Assembly (NCBI GenBank): GCA_902712845.1
Contig: LR743504.1
Location: forward strand, 842,001 to 906,000
Reading direction: 5' to 3'
Source of the DNA: Methylobacterium bullatum
Lineage (GTDB): Bacteria > Pseudomonadota > Alphaproteobacteria > Rhizobiales > Beijerinckiaceae
DNA length: 64,000 nucleotides
In this document: positions 1-8,763 of the stretch, piece by piece
Numbering within the stretch: position 1 is the stretch's first letter
Layout: each line of letters begins with the position of its first letter
The notes under the pieces: generated by a model
The model's database searches: none
What the model was told of the DNA's origin: nothing
The model's input: only the letters and a program-made list of their open reading frames with translations
Translations under genes and position numbers: made by a program

Positions 1-558
1 CAACGGCATCAGGAGAGCGTCGCTGCCCGCGAGCATCCGCGACAGCGCGTCCCCGCCCATCGGGCTGGCACGCGGCCCGAACAGAACCTGCTCGAGGCGA
101 AGCTCGGGAAAGCAGATGGGCGAGATGGCGACCACGCCGCCCGTGTCGTCGGGATAGGCCATGCCGAAGGCGAGGCAGACGGCCCCGCCGAAGGAATGGC
201 CGACGAGGACGGGACGCCGGAGCCCGAGGCCCCGTGAGACATCACGGACGATCTCGGCCTGCCGCCAGACCGACGCATCGCTCAGGCGGACATGCTCGCT
301 ATCGCCGTGGCCGGGCCGGTCGATGGCGACCACGCGGAAATGCCGCGACAGCGCCTCCATCGGGCCGAGCCACATGTCGTCCAGGGTCATCAGCGCGCCG
401 TGGACGAGGATCAGGTCCGGCCCCGACCCCGCCTCGATATAGGCGATCCGCGGGCCGTCCGGGATGTCGAGGAAGCGGCGTGGCGGCCTATCCGCCCGCA
501 CCGAGGCCGTGGTAGACGATTCAACCCGCCGGGACTGGCCGTCGATCACGCCCGTCAT
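1..558 (-). CDS. Alpha/beta hydrolase, C-terminus beyond window edge
   Basis: The protein reads MTGVIDGQSRR at its start and continues off the left edge, so its C-terminal part (with the catalytic Asp/His) is not visible. It shows the alpha/beta hydrolase order: oxyanion-hole segment LVHGALM, strand/turn DRPGHGDS, and nucleophile elbow VGHSFGG with the catalytic serine. The ATG lies one base after the stop of the upstream dehydrogenase gene, so the two are almost certainly one transcript. Substrate unknown; hydrolases of this type act as esterases, lactonases or epoxide/haloalkane hydrolases. The fold assignment is firm, the function is not. Confidence 0.85.
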   Translation of the reverse strand, partial: MTGVIDGQSRRVESSTTASVRADRPPRRFLDIPDGPRIAYIEAGSGPDLILVHGALMTLDDMWLGPMEALSRHFRVVAIDRPGHGDSEHVRLSDASVWRQAEIVRDVSRGLGLRRPVLVGHSFGGAVCLAFGMAYPDDTGGVVAISPICFPELRLEQVLFGPRASPMGGDALSRMLAGSDALLMPL

Positions 559-559
559 C

Positions 560-1567
560 TCAGGACCGCCTTCGCGAGGAAGGCTTGCGGCCGAGGATCA
601 CGGCGGCTGTGGCGGCCAGGCCCGCTACAGCGCTCAAGGTCACCAAGGGATGCAGCGTCGCCCGGGTGTAGGCGCTCGTCCGCATGACGGGAAAGGGCGG
701 CGCGCCCCTCACCTCGCCCGCGCCGCGCGGAGCGTGCAGGGCGCCCTCGGATTGCTCCGCCGGCTCGGATCGCTTCTGGAGCGCGATGATGGCGGAGGCC
801 AGTTGGTCGTAGGCGCCGGGCGCGAATTCCTTGCCCATGACGAACAGCTTCCCGCCGCCGCCGACGATGATGTCGCGCTGGCCACGCTTGGCCGCATGAA
901 GGATGGCGTTGGCGACCTCCTCCGGCGGATAGATCGGCGGCGGCAGGGTCGGTCGACGGTCCATGTAGTTGCGGGCGCGGTCGGGGAGCGGGGTGTCGAT
1001 GGAAGCGGGCTTGACCAGCGTGACGGAGACCGGCGCATCCTCCGCGATGAGTTCCATGCGCAGCGTGTCGGTGAAGCCCTTCACCGCGTGTTTCGAGGTC
1101 GCGTAGAGGCCCTGGAACGGGAAGGCGAGGTCGGAGGCGATGCTGCCGACATTGACGAGCGCCCCCCCGCGCCGGCGCAGGTGCTCGACCGCGATCAGGG
1201 AGCCGTTCACCGTGCCCCACAGGTTGGTCCGGATGAGCCGCTCGTGATCCTCCTGTGCGATCTCCGAAAGCGGCCCATAGACGGTGAGCCCGGCGACATT
1301 CACCCAGGTGTCGAAGCCGCCGAAAGTGGCGATGGCAGTGTCGGCGATGGCCTGGACGTCCTCGCGACGCCCCACATCGGCCACGACGGAGACGGCCCGG
1401 CCGGGGCCTTCGAGTTCCTCGCAGAGTCTGGCGAGGACATCCCCGCTCCTTGCCGCGAGGACGACGCGGGCGCCCCGCGCGAAGGCCATGCGGGCCGTGG
1501 CAAGGCCGATGCCGCTCGACGCGCCCGTGATGACGATCACCTGCTCGCGCAGGGGCTTATGTTTCAT
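560..1567 (-). CDS. SDR-family NAD(P)-dependent oxidoreductase with C-terminal membrane anchor
   Basis: This 335-residue protein is a short-chain dehydrogenase. The cofactor motif TGASSGIG is at residues 14-21, NVAG follows the fourth strand, and the catalytic Ser and YATSK tetrad lie near residues 140-160. The catalytic domain is about 250 residues. The remaining tail ends in a hydrophobic stretch (LVTLSAVAGLAATAAVILG) followed by basic residues, which looks like a C-terminal membrane anchor. Similar tailed SDRs occur in Rhizobiales beside hydrolases. It reads into the alpha/beta hydrolase gene with a one-base gap, suggesting the two enzymes act on the same (unknown) substrate. Confidence 0.9.
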   Translation of the reverse strand: MKHKPLREQVIVITGASSGIGLATARMAFARGARVVLAARSGDVLARLCEELEGPGRAVSVVADVGRREDVQAIADTAIATFGGFDTWVNVAGLTVYGPLSEIAQEDHERLIRTNLWGTVNGSLIAVEHLRRRGGALVNVGSIASDLAFPFQGLYATSKHAVKGFTDTLRMELIAEDAPVSVTLVKPASIDTPLPDRARNYMDRRPTLPPPIYPPEEVANAILHAAKRGQRDIIVGGGGKLFVMGKEFAPGAYDQLASAIIALQKRSEPAEQSEGALHAPRGAGEVRGAPPFPVMRTSAYTRATLHPLVTLSAVAGLAATAAVILGRKPSSRRRS

Positions 1568-1678
1568 CGCGGGGATTCCGGTCTCTGCGGGGTCTGGATG
1601 GATCTCCGGACCTACGCACGAGCGGCGGATGCGTTGCCGATGGCTCCGTCCTGCGCGCTTATCACGCGTGCCGCCGAG

Positions 1679-1933
1679 TCAGCCCCCGGTGAGGCTCTCG
1701 GCGAAATCGTCGGGCACCTCGCCGAACTGGCCGAGGATCGTCGCGCTCTCGAGTTCGCCGGTCTCGTCGTCGGCCACCACCTTCAGGGCGGCAGTGCCGG
1801 GCATGCGGCCGGACATGGCCTCCGCCTTCTTCAGAGCGCCGCTCTCGGTGGGGGCGACCTCGCGGTCGCCGGGCACGAGGCGCTTACGCTTGATCACGAA
1901 GGTCTGGACCACGAACGTCGTCTTCAGGGCCAT
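1679..1933 (-). CDS. Small conserved-type hypothetical protein, 84 aa
   Basis: An 84-residue soluble protein begins MALKTTFVVQTFVIKRKRLVPGD and ends in an acidic tail. The basic patch KRKRL, the segment ALKKAEAMSGRMPGTAALKVV and the C-terminal DDETGELESATILGQFGEVP give alternating charge but no motif I can name. It lies between the SDR gene and the membrane protease gene on the same strand, 56 bp downstream of the latter, so it may be co-transcribed. No function assigned. Confidence 0.65.
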   Translation of the reverse strand: MALKTTFVVQTFVIKRKRLVPGDREVAPTESGALKKAEAMSGRMPGTAALKVVADDETGELESATILGQFGEVPDDFAESLTGG

Positions 1934-1989
1934 TGCCGTCTCCGTGGGCCGCGCCGGCCTCCCTGCCTCATAGGCCGGGCGCGGACGCC

Positions 1990-2769
1990 TTACCAGAGAC
2001 GGATCAGTCCGTAGCCGGCGCGCGCATCCACGATCTCGATGCCGAGAAGGCCGATGAGGAGGAGGCTGACGCGGAACACCGCCGGGCCGAAGGCGCCGGA
2101 GAACAGGAAGAGGCCCGCCAGGATCAAGTTGACGTGCAGGGCGACCCGGTCGGCGACGCGGCGCACCGGCTCGGGCAGCCAGGGCTGAAGGATGCCGTAG
2201 CCGTCGAGGCCCGGAAGCGGCATCAGGTTGAGGATGATGGCGGTGCCCTGGAACAGGGCGGAGACGGCCAGTACCGCCCGCAGCGTGTCGGCTTCCTCGC
2301 CCGTGAGGGCATACAGCAGGGCCAGCGCGAGGAGGACGAGGCCGTTCATCGCCGGGCCGGCCGCGGAGACCGCAGAGATCCAGACATTGCTCCGCAGCAG
2401 ATGGGTGTTCACGAACACGCGCCCGCCTGGAAACCCGATCCCCCCGAGGATGGTGAACAGCAGCGGCAGGACGATGGAAGAGAGCGCGTCGGCATAAAGC
2501 CGTGGGTCCAGGGTCAGGTAGCCGCTGCGTGGGATGTCCGCATCGCCCCCTTTCCAGGCGACGAAGGCATGGCCGAATTCGTGCAGGCACAGGCTGAGCA
2601 GCCAGCCGGCCATCACGAAGACGAAAGCCGCGCCGGACCCCTCCACGGCGCCGGTGCCGATGGCGAGACCGGTCCCGAGAAAGATCAGGGCGATCAGCAG
2701 GAAGTTCGCGCTCGGGCCGACCGGCACGGTCGCGGCGCGAACCTGGCTAGGCGGAAGCTCTGACGACAT
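1990..2769 (-). CDS. Site-2 protease (M50) family membrane metalloprotease
   Basis: This 259-residue integral membrane protein has the zinc-binding HEFGH motif in its second hydrophobic segment and a second conserved site, NLMPLPGLDGYG, whose Asp is the expected third zinc ligand. At least five hydrophobic segments are visible. The compact architecture, without PDZ or CBS domains, matches the short YwhC/YydH-like M50 group rather than RseP. The start at 2769 is preferred over an upstream ATG because GGGGTGAG stands directly before it. Substrates of this subgroup are mostly unknown. Membrane protease identity is firm. Confidence 0.88.
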   Translation of the reverse strand: MSSELPPSQVRAATVPVGPSANFLLIALIFLGTGLAIGTGAVEGSGAAFVFVMAGWLLSLCLHEFGHAFVAWKGGDADIPRSGYLTLDPRLYADALSSIVLPLLFTILGGIGFPGGRVFVNTHLLRSNVWISAVSAAGPAMNGLVLLALALLYALTGEEADTLRAVLAVSALFQGTAIILNLMPLPGLDGYGILQPWLPEPVRRVADRVALHVNLILAGLFLFSGAFGPAVFRVSLLLIGLLGIEIVDARAGYGLIRLW

Positions 2770-2988
2770 CTCACCCCCGATGGAGCCTCGGACCGACGGA
2801 CGGGCGGCGGCGGGTCGAGTTCCCAAATTCCGCCATGTCCGGACGCCTCATACGCTCGTAGCGCCGCGCGAGGCACCGTCGCATCGCGGGAGCTTCGTGC
2901 GAATGACACGATCAGATGGTGGTCTCAACCGCTTGCCGCCTTCGACCGCCCTTCCCGTCGACTCGTCCATGAGCCAAGCCCGCCGCGC

Positions 2989-3822
2989 ATGACCCTGCTC
3001 CGCGTCCTCCTGCTCCTCGCCCTCGGGCTCTCCGCCTCGGCCCTCGGCGCCCTGTTCCTGTTCCAGCGTCATCTCATCTATCCCGGCGCTTTCGGGAGCG
3101 GTTTCGGCGAGGGCGAGCGCGGGGTGCCGGCCGGGACGGAGGCGGTCACACTGACCACGGCCGACGGCTACCGCCTCTACGGCCTGTGGCGGGCACCGGA
3201 ACCCGGACGCGGCGTGGTGCTGACCTTCCACGGCAACGGCTCGCTGCCCGAGCCGCATGCCGCGCGGTTCTCGAACGGGGTCTGGCGCGCCGCCGGCTGG
3301 GGCACCCTCGCCATCGCCTATCGTGGCTATCCGGGCTCGACCGGATCACCGAGCGAGACGGGCCTCATCGAGGACGGGCTGGCGGCCTACCGGCTCGTCC
3401 GTGACCGCGCCCCGGACGCACCGATCCTGCTGCACGGTCATTCCATGGGGGCGGCGGTGGCCGTGGCCGTGGCCGCGCGCGAGCCGCATCTCGGCCTCTA
3501 TCTCGAAGCCCCGTTCGTCTCCCTCACCCGCCTCGTCGGCGAACACTTCCCTCTGCTGCCCCGGCTGCTCCTGCGCGATACCTGGCGCTCGGATCGCCGC
3601 ATCGGCGAGGCGGCGGGGCGCATCCTCATCGTCCACGGCACCGGCGACCCCGTGATTCCCGTGGCGCATGGGCGCGACCTCGCGGCCCTCGCCGGCACCA
3701 GGGCGCGGTTCGTCGCCGTGCCGGGCGATCACGTCTCGCTCCTCGGCCAACGCGACGCGGAGGCGGAAGCGACGTTCCGTCCCGTCCTGAGTGCCGAGCC
3801 CATTCCGGCAATGCCGCGTTGA
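2989..3822 (+). CDS. Membrane-anchored alpha/beta hydrolase (BEM46/YfhR-like)
   Basis: This 277-residue protein opens with an uncleaved hydrophobic N-terminal helix (LLRVLLLLALGLSASALGALFLF) and then the conserved YPGAFG-type segment seen in BEM46/YfhR hydrolases. The oxyanion motif is FHGNGS, the nucleophile elbow is HGHSMGAAVA, the acid is in GTGDPVIP and the histidine in PGDHVSLL, so the Ser-Asp-His triad is complete. It is probably held at the cytoplasmic membrane. The following HNH gene starts 10 bp downstream and may share its transcript. Substrate unknown. Confidence 0.88.
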   Translation: MTLLRVLLLLALGLSASALGALFLFQRHLIYPGAFGSGFGEGERGVPAGTEAVTLTTADGYRLYGLWRAPEPGRGVVLTFHGNGSLPEPHAARFSNGVWRAAGWGTLAIAYRGYPGSTGSPSETGLIEDGLAAYRLVRDRAPDAPILLHGHSMGAAVAVAVAAREPHLGLYLEAPFVSLTRLVGEHFPLLPRLLLRDTWRSDRRIGEAAGRILIVHGTGDPVIPVAHGRDLAALAGTRARFVAVPGDHVSLLGQRDAEAEATFRPVLSAEPIPAMPR

Positions 3823-3832
3823 TACCGGCAGG

Positions 3833-4216
3833 ATGGGAGACGGGGATTTGGGACGACGCGCCCGGCAATGGCGGGAGGACGAGGAGACCGGGAACCGCCC
3901 GGCCGGTCCCACGATCTGCCCGCTCTGCGAGCGGCCGATTCCGCCGCGCGCCAAATCGAGCCTGCACCATCTCACGCCCAAGCTGAAGGGCGGTGCGAAA
4001 GCCGGCACCGTCCGCCTGCACCAGATCTGCCATTCGGCGATCCATGCCCGCTACAGCGAGGCCGAGATCGCCCGGCGTCTGGCCGATATCGAGGTCCTGC
4101 GGGCCGACCCCGAAATCAGCGGCTTCCTGGCCTGGGTGCGCACCAAGCCGGACGATTTCCACGCCGCGACGCGGATGACGCGGGCTCGCAAGCTCTCGCG
4201 CCGCAAGGTTTCCTGA
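3833..4216 (+). CDS. Small HNH-type zinc-finger protein
   Basis: A 127-residue basic protein with a CPLCERPI knuckle, an HHLTPKLKGG segment and a later HQICHSAIHA segment. This is the layout of a stand-alone HNH (beta-beta-alpha-metal) domain with a structural CxxC/CxxH zinc site: the first His pair would be the catalytic part and CH-x-x-H completes the metal sites. The C-terminus is a basic helix (RMTRARKLSRRKVS). The ATG at 3833 is chosen because an upstream start would overlap the previous gene. Such small HNH proteins are usually annotated as endonucleases, but cellular roles are unproven. Confidence 0.75.
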   Translation: MGDGDLGRRARQWREDEETGNRPAGPTICPLCERPIPPRAKSSLHHLTPKLKGGAKAGTVRLHQICHSAIHARYSEAEIARRLADIEVLRADPEISGFLAWVRTKPDDFHAATRMTRARKLSRRKVS

Positions 4217-4309
4217 CTTCCCCATCCCGGTCCCGCCATCCGCTTCGGTGGCTCCCCCTACCCGTATGTCCGGCGCGCGGTCGCCACCGCATGAGATCGG
4301 CTGTTTTTC

Positions 4310-4326
4310 TTTAGAACAATTCGTTT
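4310..4326. promoter_or_regulatory. Candidate Irr-type iron control element upstream of TonB receptor
   Basis: TTTAGAACAATTCGTTT matches the left half (TTTAGAA) and the TTC of the Irr-box pattern TTTAGAANNNTTCTAAA known in Rhizobiales. The right half is imperfect (GTTT for TAAA). It sits in an AT-rich leader 190 bp before the receptor gene, the expected place for iron control. Single weak match; inference only. Confidence 0.3.
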
Positions 4327-4500
4327 TTGTTGCCCTGGAAGCACGCCGTCTGAGCAATGACTCACAAGTCCTTGCTCGATTTTATGTAATAAATTATTCG
4401 CTTACGTATACACTAAGTCGTTCCACAAATTTTTGAATCTTCAATGTACTGGCTCCGAGCCGAAAACTCGCATGCCCGTCGCAAAAGCAGGAATGCAACG

Positions 4501-6708
4501 GTGCGTAAGCGCGTCTCGACACTGGCAACAACCCTGAGTTACTCTGCAATCGGTGCCGCCTCCCTCGGTCTCGCTTGGATGGGATCGTCCTCGAGCGCGT
4601 GGGCGCAGGCCGCGGTGCGGCTGGACGAGCTTTCGGTGGAGGCCTCGGCCGGCGGCGCGGGCCGGGGCAGTTCGGGGTCGGGGCGCCTGGGAGACCTACC
4701 GCCCCCCTATGCCGGCGGTCAGGTGGCGCGCGGCGGGTCCCTCGGGATCCTCGGCACCAGGGATGTGCTGAACACGCCCTTCAGCACCGTCAACTTCACC
4801 CAGCAGGTGATCCAGGATCAGCAGGCGCGCACCGTCGCCGACACGCTCATCAACGATTCCTCGGTGCGCCTCACGACGGGCAGCAACGGGTTCGACGACA
4901 CGTTCCAGATCCGCGGCTTCGACGTCCCGTCCCAGGATGTCGGCCTGAACGGCCTGTACGGGCTCGTCCCCTCCAACCGCGTGGCCGCCCAATACATCGA
5001 GCGCATCGAGCTGCTCAAAGGGCCCGGCGCCTTCATGTACGGCATCCCTCCGGGCGGGAGCGTCGGCGGCAGCATCAACATCGTGACCAAGCGGGCGCTC
5101 GATATCCCGTTCGTGCGCGTCACGCCGCAATTCATCAGCGACGGCAATTTCGGCGTTCATGTCGATGCCGGCACCCGCGCCGGCGAGAACAAGGAATGGG
5201 GCATCCGCTTCAACGGCCTGGGCCGGACCGGCGAGGCCTCGATCAACGGCGGCGACGTCCAGAGCGGCATCGGCGCCCTCTCGCTCGATTATCGCGGCGA
5301 GCGCCTGCGCTGGGCCCTCGACGTCATCTCGCAGAACGACGACACGAAGAACTTCCGGCCGCAGATGACCCTGCAAGCGGACATCCCCTTCATTCCCCGG
5401 CCGCCCGACGCCCGGGGTAACTGGTATCCGGGTACGCTGCTCAAGCAGCGCGACAACACGGTCGCCTCCTTCGTGGAATACGACCTGACCGATTGGCTGA
5501 CGGTCTATGGCGGAATCGGCTATCGCGCCGGCTCCAATCAGCAGACTTTCCCGGATTCCCGCGTCTTCGGATTCTCGAACGGTGCCGACGCCCTGGGCAA
5601 CTTCCGGCTCATCAACGCCTTCTACGATTCCGACAGCAGCACGATCAGCGGCAATGCAGGCGTGAAGGCCCGGTTCGACACAGGCCCCATCAACCACTCG
5701 CTCAACCTCGTCTTCACGGGGTTCACCCGGGAGGACGGCTTCGCCTACGTCTCGAACACACCGGGTGAATCGGTGCCGTCGAACATCTACCGGCCGGCAC
5801 CGCTTCCCGTGGTCACCGGGGCGCGCCTCAATCCCCAACGCTATGCCGACACCTCGCTGACGAGCGTCGCCGTCGTCGACACGATGTCGGCCTTCAACGA
5901 TTCTCTGCTGCTCACCGCGGGCGTGCGCTACCAGATGGTGAACCAGAAGAGCTTCGACACCGTGACCCAGGCACGGACGAGCGAGTACGATTCCGATGCC
6001 ACGTCGCCCCTCGCCGGCATCGTCATCAAGCCCTGGCAGAACGTCTCCCTCTACGCAAATTACGCGGAGGGACTGACGGCGGGCACCATCGTCGCCCCCA
6101 ACTTCAGCAATGGGGGCGCGATCCTCAGCCCCTACAAGTCGGATCAGCAGGAAGTCGGGATCAAGGTCGATTGGGGGACCATCACGACGACGGCCGCGCT
6201 CTTCCAGATCAGCCGACCCAACCAGGCCGTGTCCGCCACCGGCGTGGTGGCCTATAACGGCGAGCAGCGGAACCGGGGCCTGGAACTGTCGGCCTACGGC
6301 GCCATCGTGCCGAGCCTGCGCGGCTTCGCGAGCGCCACCTTCCTGCGCCCCGAACTGACGAAGCCGGACGATCCGCTCCAGCGCGGGAACGACGCCTCCG
6401 GGGTGCCCGACCTGACCGTCTCCGCCGGCCTCGAATGGGACACGCCCTGGGTGCCGGGCCTCTCCCTGAACGGCCGGGTGATCTACACGTCGGGTCCCTA
6501 CCTCACCAACGCCAACACCTTGCGCTTCCCGGACTGGACGCGGGTCGATCTCGGCCTGCGCTACGCGACGCTGGTCTATGACCGGCCGATCACCTTCCGG
6601 TTCAATGTCGAGAACATCGCCGACAACCGCTACTGGCTCACGACGGGCACCTTCGTGACCGTCGCATCGCCCCGGACCTTCATCCTGTCCGCCTCCCTCG
6701 ATTTCTGA
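4501..6708 (+). CDS. TonB-dependent siderophore-type outer membrane receptor
   Basis: The mature protein is a TonB-dependent receptor. A plug domain (TVADTLINDSSVRL, FQIRGFD, IERIELLKGPGAFMYG, GGSINIVTKR) is followed by a long beta-barrel ending in the typical C-terminal aromatic, FILSASLDF. The GTG at 4501 is preferred to the ATG at 4444 because it is preceded by AGGA at a good distance and yields a normal signal peptide (MRKRVSTLATT... cut after AWAQA). About 735 residues, usual for FhuA/FpvA-type receptors. The ligand is probably an Fe(III)-siderophore, but related receptors also carry lanthanide chelates or cobalamin. No TonB/ExbB or ABC partner lies nearby. The leader is AT-rich with an iron-box-like site. 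Confidence 0.92.
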   Translation: MRKRVSTLATTLSYSAIGAASLGLAWMGSSSSAWAQAAVRLDELSVEASAGGAGRGSSGSGRLGDLPPPYAGGQVARGGSLGILGTRDVLNTPFSTVNFTQQVIQDQQARTVADTLINDSSVRLTTGSNGFDDTFQIRGFDVPSQDVGLNGLYGLVPSNRVAAQYIERIELLKGPGAFMYGIPPGGSVGGSINIVTKRALDIPFVRVTPQFISDGNFGVHVDAGTRAGENKEWGIRFNGLGRTGEASINGGDVQSGIGALSLDYRGERLRWALDVISQNDDTKNFRPQMTLQADIPFIPRPPDARGNWYPGTLLKQRDNTVASFVEYDLTDWLTVYGGIGYRAGSNQQTFPDSRVFGFSNGADALGNFRLINAFYDSDSSTISGNAGVKARFDTGPINHSLNLVFTGFTREDGFAYVSNTPGESVPSNIYRPAPLPVVTGARLNPQRYADTSLTSVAVVDTMSAFNDSLLLTAGVRYQMVNQKSFDTVTQARTSEYDSDATSPLAGIVIKPWQNVSLYANYAEGLTAGTIVAPNFSNGGAILSPYKSDQQEVGIKVDWGTITTTAALFQISRPNQAVSATGVVAYNGEQRNRGLELSAYGAIVPSLRGFASATFLRPELTKPDDPLQRGNDASGVPDLTVSAGLEWDTPWVPGLSLNGRVIYTSGPYLTNANTLRFPDWTRVDLGLRYATLVYDRPITFRFNVENIADNRYWLTTGTFVTVASPRTFILSASLDF

Positions 6709-6769
6709 CGCCGTAGAACCGGGCGGGGCTCGGCGAGCCGTGCCCGCGAGCCTCCCCAGGACGGGGCAG

Positions 6770-7264
6770 TCATCGAGGGTACCGCTCCCAGACGAGGGTG
6801 AGAATGCTCGTCCTGCCGTCGACGTTGAACTTGAAGGGAGGGGTCGTCAGGGTGAGCCTGCCATCCGTGAGGGCCACATCCCTGACCTGCGAGGTTCCGC
6901 TCCACGCTTCGTTCCACGACGTGTCGATCGCGTGCGTGATCCTCTGTCCTTCGAGCCTGTACGTGCCGGCATAAGCGAAGAACGTCTTGTGCAGATGGAT
7001 GCGATCCTCATCGCTCATCTTGTCGTTGGCGATGGGTTTCGCGCGGCCCTCGAAGGCGCAGATGACCATCATGCGCCCGTCCTCGCCGTAGGTGAGCCAA
7101 CCGCTGGGGCGAGGTCCACCATAGGCATCGAGTGTCTCGTCGGTATCGACGATCTTGCGGGTGGCGCTCGCGAGGCGCCACGTTCCATGAATGTCGTGCG
7201 CTTCGAGCGCGACGGCAGACGAGGCGACGAAGCACCAGGCTGCGGCGGGAACGCATCGCTTCAC
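6770..7264 (-). CDS. Exported lipocalin-like domain protein
   Basis: A 164-residue protein with an N-terminal signal peptide (basic VKRC then AAAWCFVASSAVA). The mature part begins HDIHGTWRLASATRK, the typical start of a 'lipocalin-like' domain, and continues with SGWLTYGEDGRMMVICAFEGR and TYRLEGQRITHAIDTSWNEAW, both typical of this family of secreted beta-barrels. The start is the GTG at 7264, because GGGAGGGA stands just upstream; the same frame stays open further upstream without any likely start. Ligand unknown. It is convergent with the TonB receptor gene and 61 bp from its end. Confidence 0.8.
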   Translation of the reverse strand: MKRCVPAAAWCFVASSAVALEAHDIHGTWRLASATRKIVDTDETLDAYGGPRPSGWLTYGEDGRMMVICAFEGRAKPIANDKMSDEDRIHLHKTFFAYAGTYRLEGQRITHAIDTSWNEAWSGTSQVRDVALTDGRLTLTTPPFKFNVDGRTSILTLVWERYPR

Positions 7265-7472
7265 GAATCCCTCCCATGTCTTTCGATTCGCCACCGGCGA
7301 AGCGCAATAGATTATGCGAATACTTGAGATTCCGCTATGACATCGAGACCGTCGCGACGAGAAACCGCCATTGTGGACCGTTCTGCGATCCGGGCCTTCG
7401 CGTTGACCGGGCCTTCGGCATGGATCAAGAAAAGCTGCATCACAGGCAGCCGGCCATGACCCCGGATCGGCC

Positions 7473-8600
7473 ATGCTCGTCCCCGGATATCGACGGAGTG
7501 CAGCTTTGGCCCCAGCGACCCAGATCCCAGGCACCGGCGCCGTGGAGGCCCTGAGACTCGCCTGGGTCGACGTCGCCAAGGGCCTGTGCATCGTCCTCGT
7601 GGTGATGATGCACTCGACCCTCGGCACCGGCAACGAGATGGGAGGCGAGGGCTTCCTCCACACCGTCGTCGCCTTCGCCAAGCCGTTCCGCATCCCCGAT
7701 TTCTTCCTCCTGTCGGGCCTGTTCGTCGGCCGCGTGATCGACCGGGACTGGCGTCTCTTCGCCGACCGGCGGGTGGTCCATTTCGCCTACTTCTACCTGC
7801 TCTGGGTCCTCATCCAATCGGCGGTGAAATACGGCCAGATCGTCGACGGCGCCGGGCCGGGGGCCTTCCTCGCCCATCTCGCGCACGCTTTGGTGGAGCC
7901 CTACTCGACCCTCTGGTTCATCTATCTGCTCGCCGTCTTCTCGGTGCTGACGAAGCTGCTGCGGGGCCTGCATCCGGCACTCCTCCTCGGCGGGGCCGCC
8001 CTGCTCCAGAGCCTCCCCCTCGACGGATATTCGGATCTCATCACCGAATTTTGCGGCCGCTACGTCTGGTTCGTCGCCGGCTACCTGTTCGCGGCCCGGA
8101 TCTTCCGGTTCGCCGACCTCGTCCGACGGCACCCCCGCGCCGCGCTCGGCGGTCTGGCGGCCTGGGCCGTGGTGAACGGCCTGTTGGCCTTCACCGCCAC
8201 CGGCCACGAGACCTTCCCGACCCTGGCGAGCCTGCCCCTCGTCAGCCTCGCCCTCGGAGGCGCCGGGGCACTCGCCATCGTCGCCACGGGTGCGCTGCTC
8301 ACCCTCGTCGGCGGGCCGGTGACGGCGGCACTGCGCACCTGCGGCGAGCGCTCGATCGTGATCTACCTCGCGTTCTTCCTGCCCATGGCGGCCACGCGAA
8401 CGCTCATCGTGAAGACCGGCGCCATCACCGATATCGGGCTCGCCAGCCTCGTCGTGACGATCGTCGCCGTGCTCGTCCCCCTCGCCATCGAGCGGGTGGT
8501 GCGCCACACGCCGCTTGTCTTCCTGTTCCGCCGTCCGGCGGCGTTCCACATCGTCGCCGAGACGCCGCCGCGATCCGCGAGGACGGCGGCGGCGCGCTGA
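7473..8600 (+). CDS. Acyltransferase 3 (OafA/YrhL-type) integral membrane protein
   Basis: This ~375-residue protein has about ten hydrophobic segments. Its first helix carries WVDVAKGLCIVLVVMMHS with the conserved histidine, followed by RIPDFFLLSGLFVG, the hallmark opening of the acyltransferase_3 family that acylates sugars, lipids or polysaccharides at the membrane. ATG 7473 is taken as start. A TTG at 7506, preceded by GGAG seven bases earlier, is an equally plausible start and would remove 11 residues. Acceptor unknown; no polysaccharide locus is adjacent. Confidence 0.87.
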   Translation: MLVPGYRRSAALAPATQIPGTGAVEALRLAWVDVAKGLCIVLVVMMHSTLGTGNEMGGEGFLHTVVAFAKPFRIPDFFLLSGLFVGRVIDRDWRLFADRRVVHFAYFYLLWVLIQSAVKYGQIVDGAGPGAFLAHLAHALVEPYSTLWFIYLLAVFSVLTKLLRGLHPALLLGGAALLQSLPLDGYSDLITEFCGRYVWFVAGYLFAARIFRFADLVRRHPRAALGGLAAWAVVNGLLAFTATGHETFPTLASLPLVSLALGGAGALAIVATGALLTLVGGPVTAALRTCGERSIVIYLAFFLPMAATRTLIVKTGAITDIGLASLVVTIVAVLVPLAIERVVRHTPLVFLFRRPAAFHIVAETPPRSARTAAAR

Positions 8601-8665
8601 GCCGGCAGCGCATTCGTGATAGCGTTTCCAGGGTGATCTCCCCGGTCGACCTACTCGCGACAGGC

Positions 8666-8688
8666 CCCCTCTCCTTCCAGGAGAGGGG
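8666..8688. terminator. Perfect 10-bp hairpin between convergent genes
   Basis: CCCCTCTCCT and AGGAGAGGGG form a perfect stem with a 3-base loop, placed between the acyltransferase gene and the oppositely oriented response regulator gene. There is no T-tract, so it may act as a bidirectional transcript end or be a solo copy of the CCCTCTCC-type repeat seen in the amide operon. It has the same CTCTCCTTCCAGGAGAGG core as the arm at 14814-14834. Confidence 0.45.
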
Positions 8689-8763
8689 ACCCGCGACAGG
8701 ACCCAAACCGCCAGCAGTCTCGAAAGCCGGTTTTTACCTGTCCAAGACCTATGGAAGTCGATC

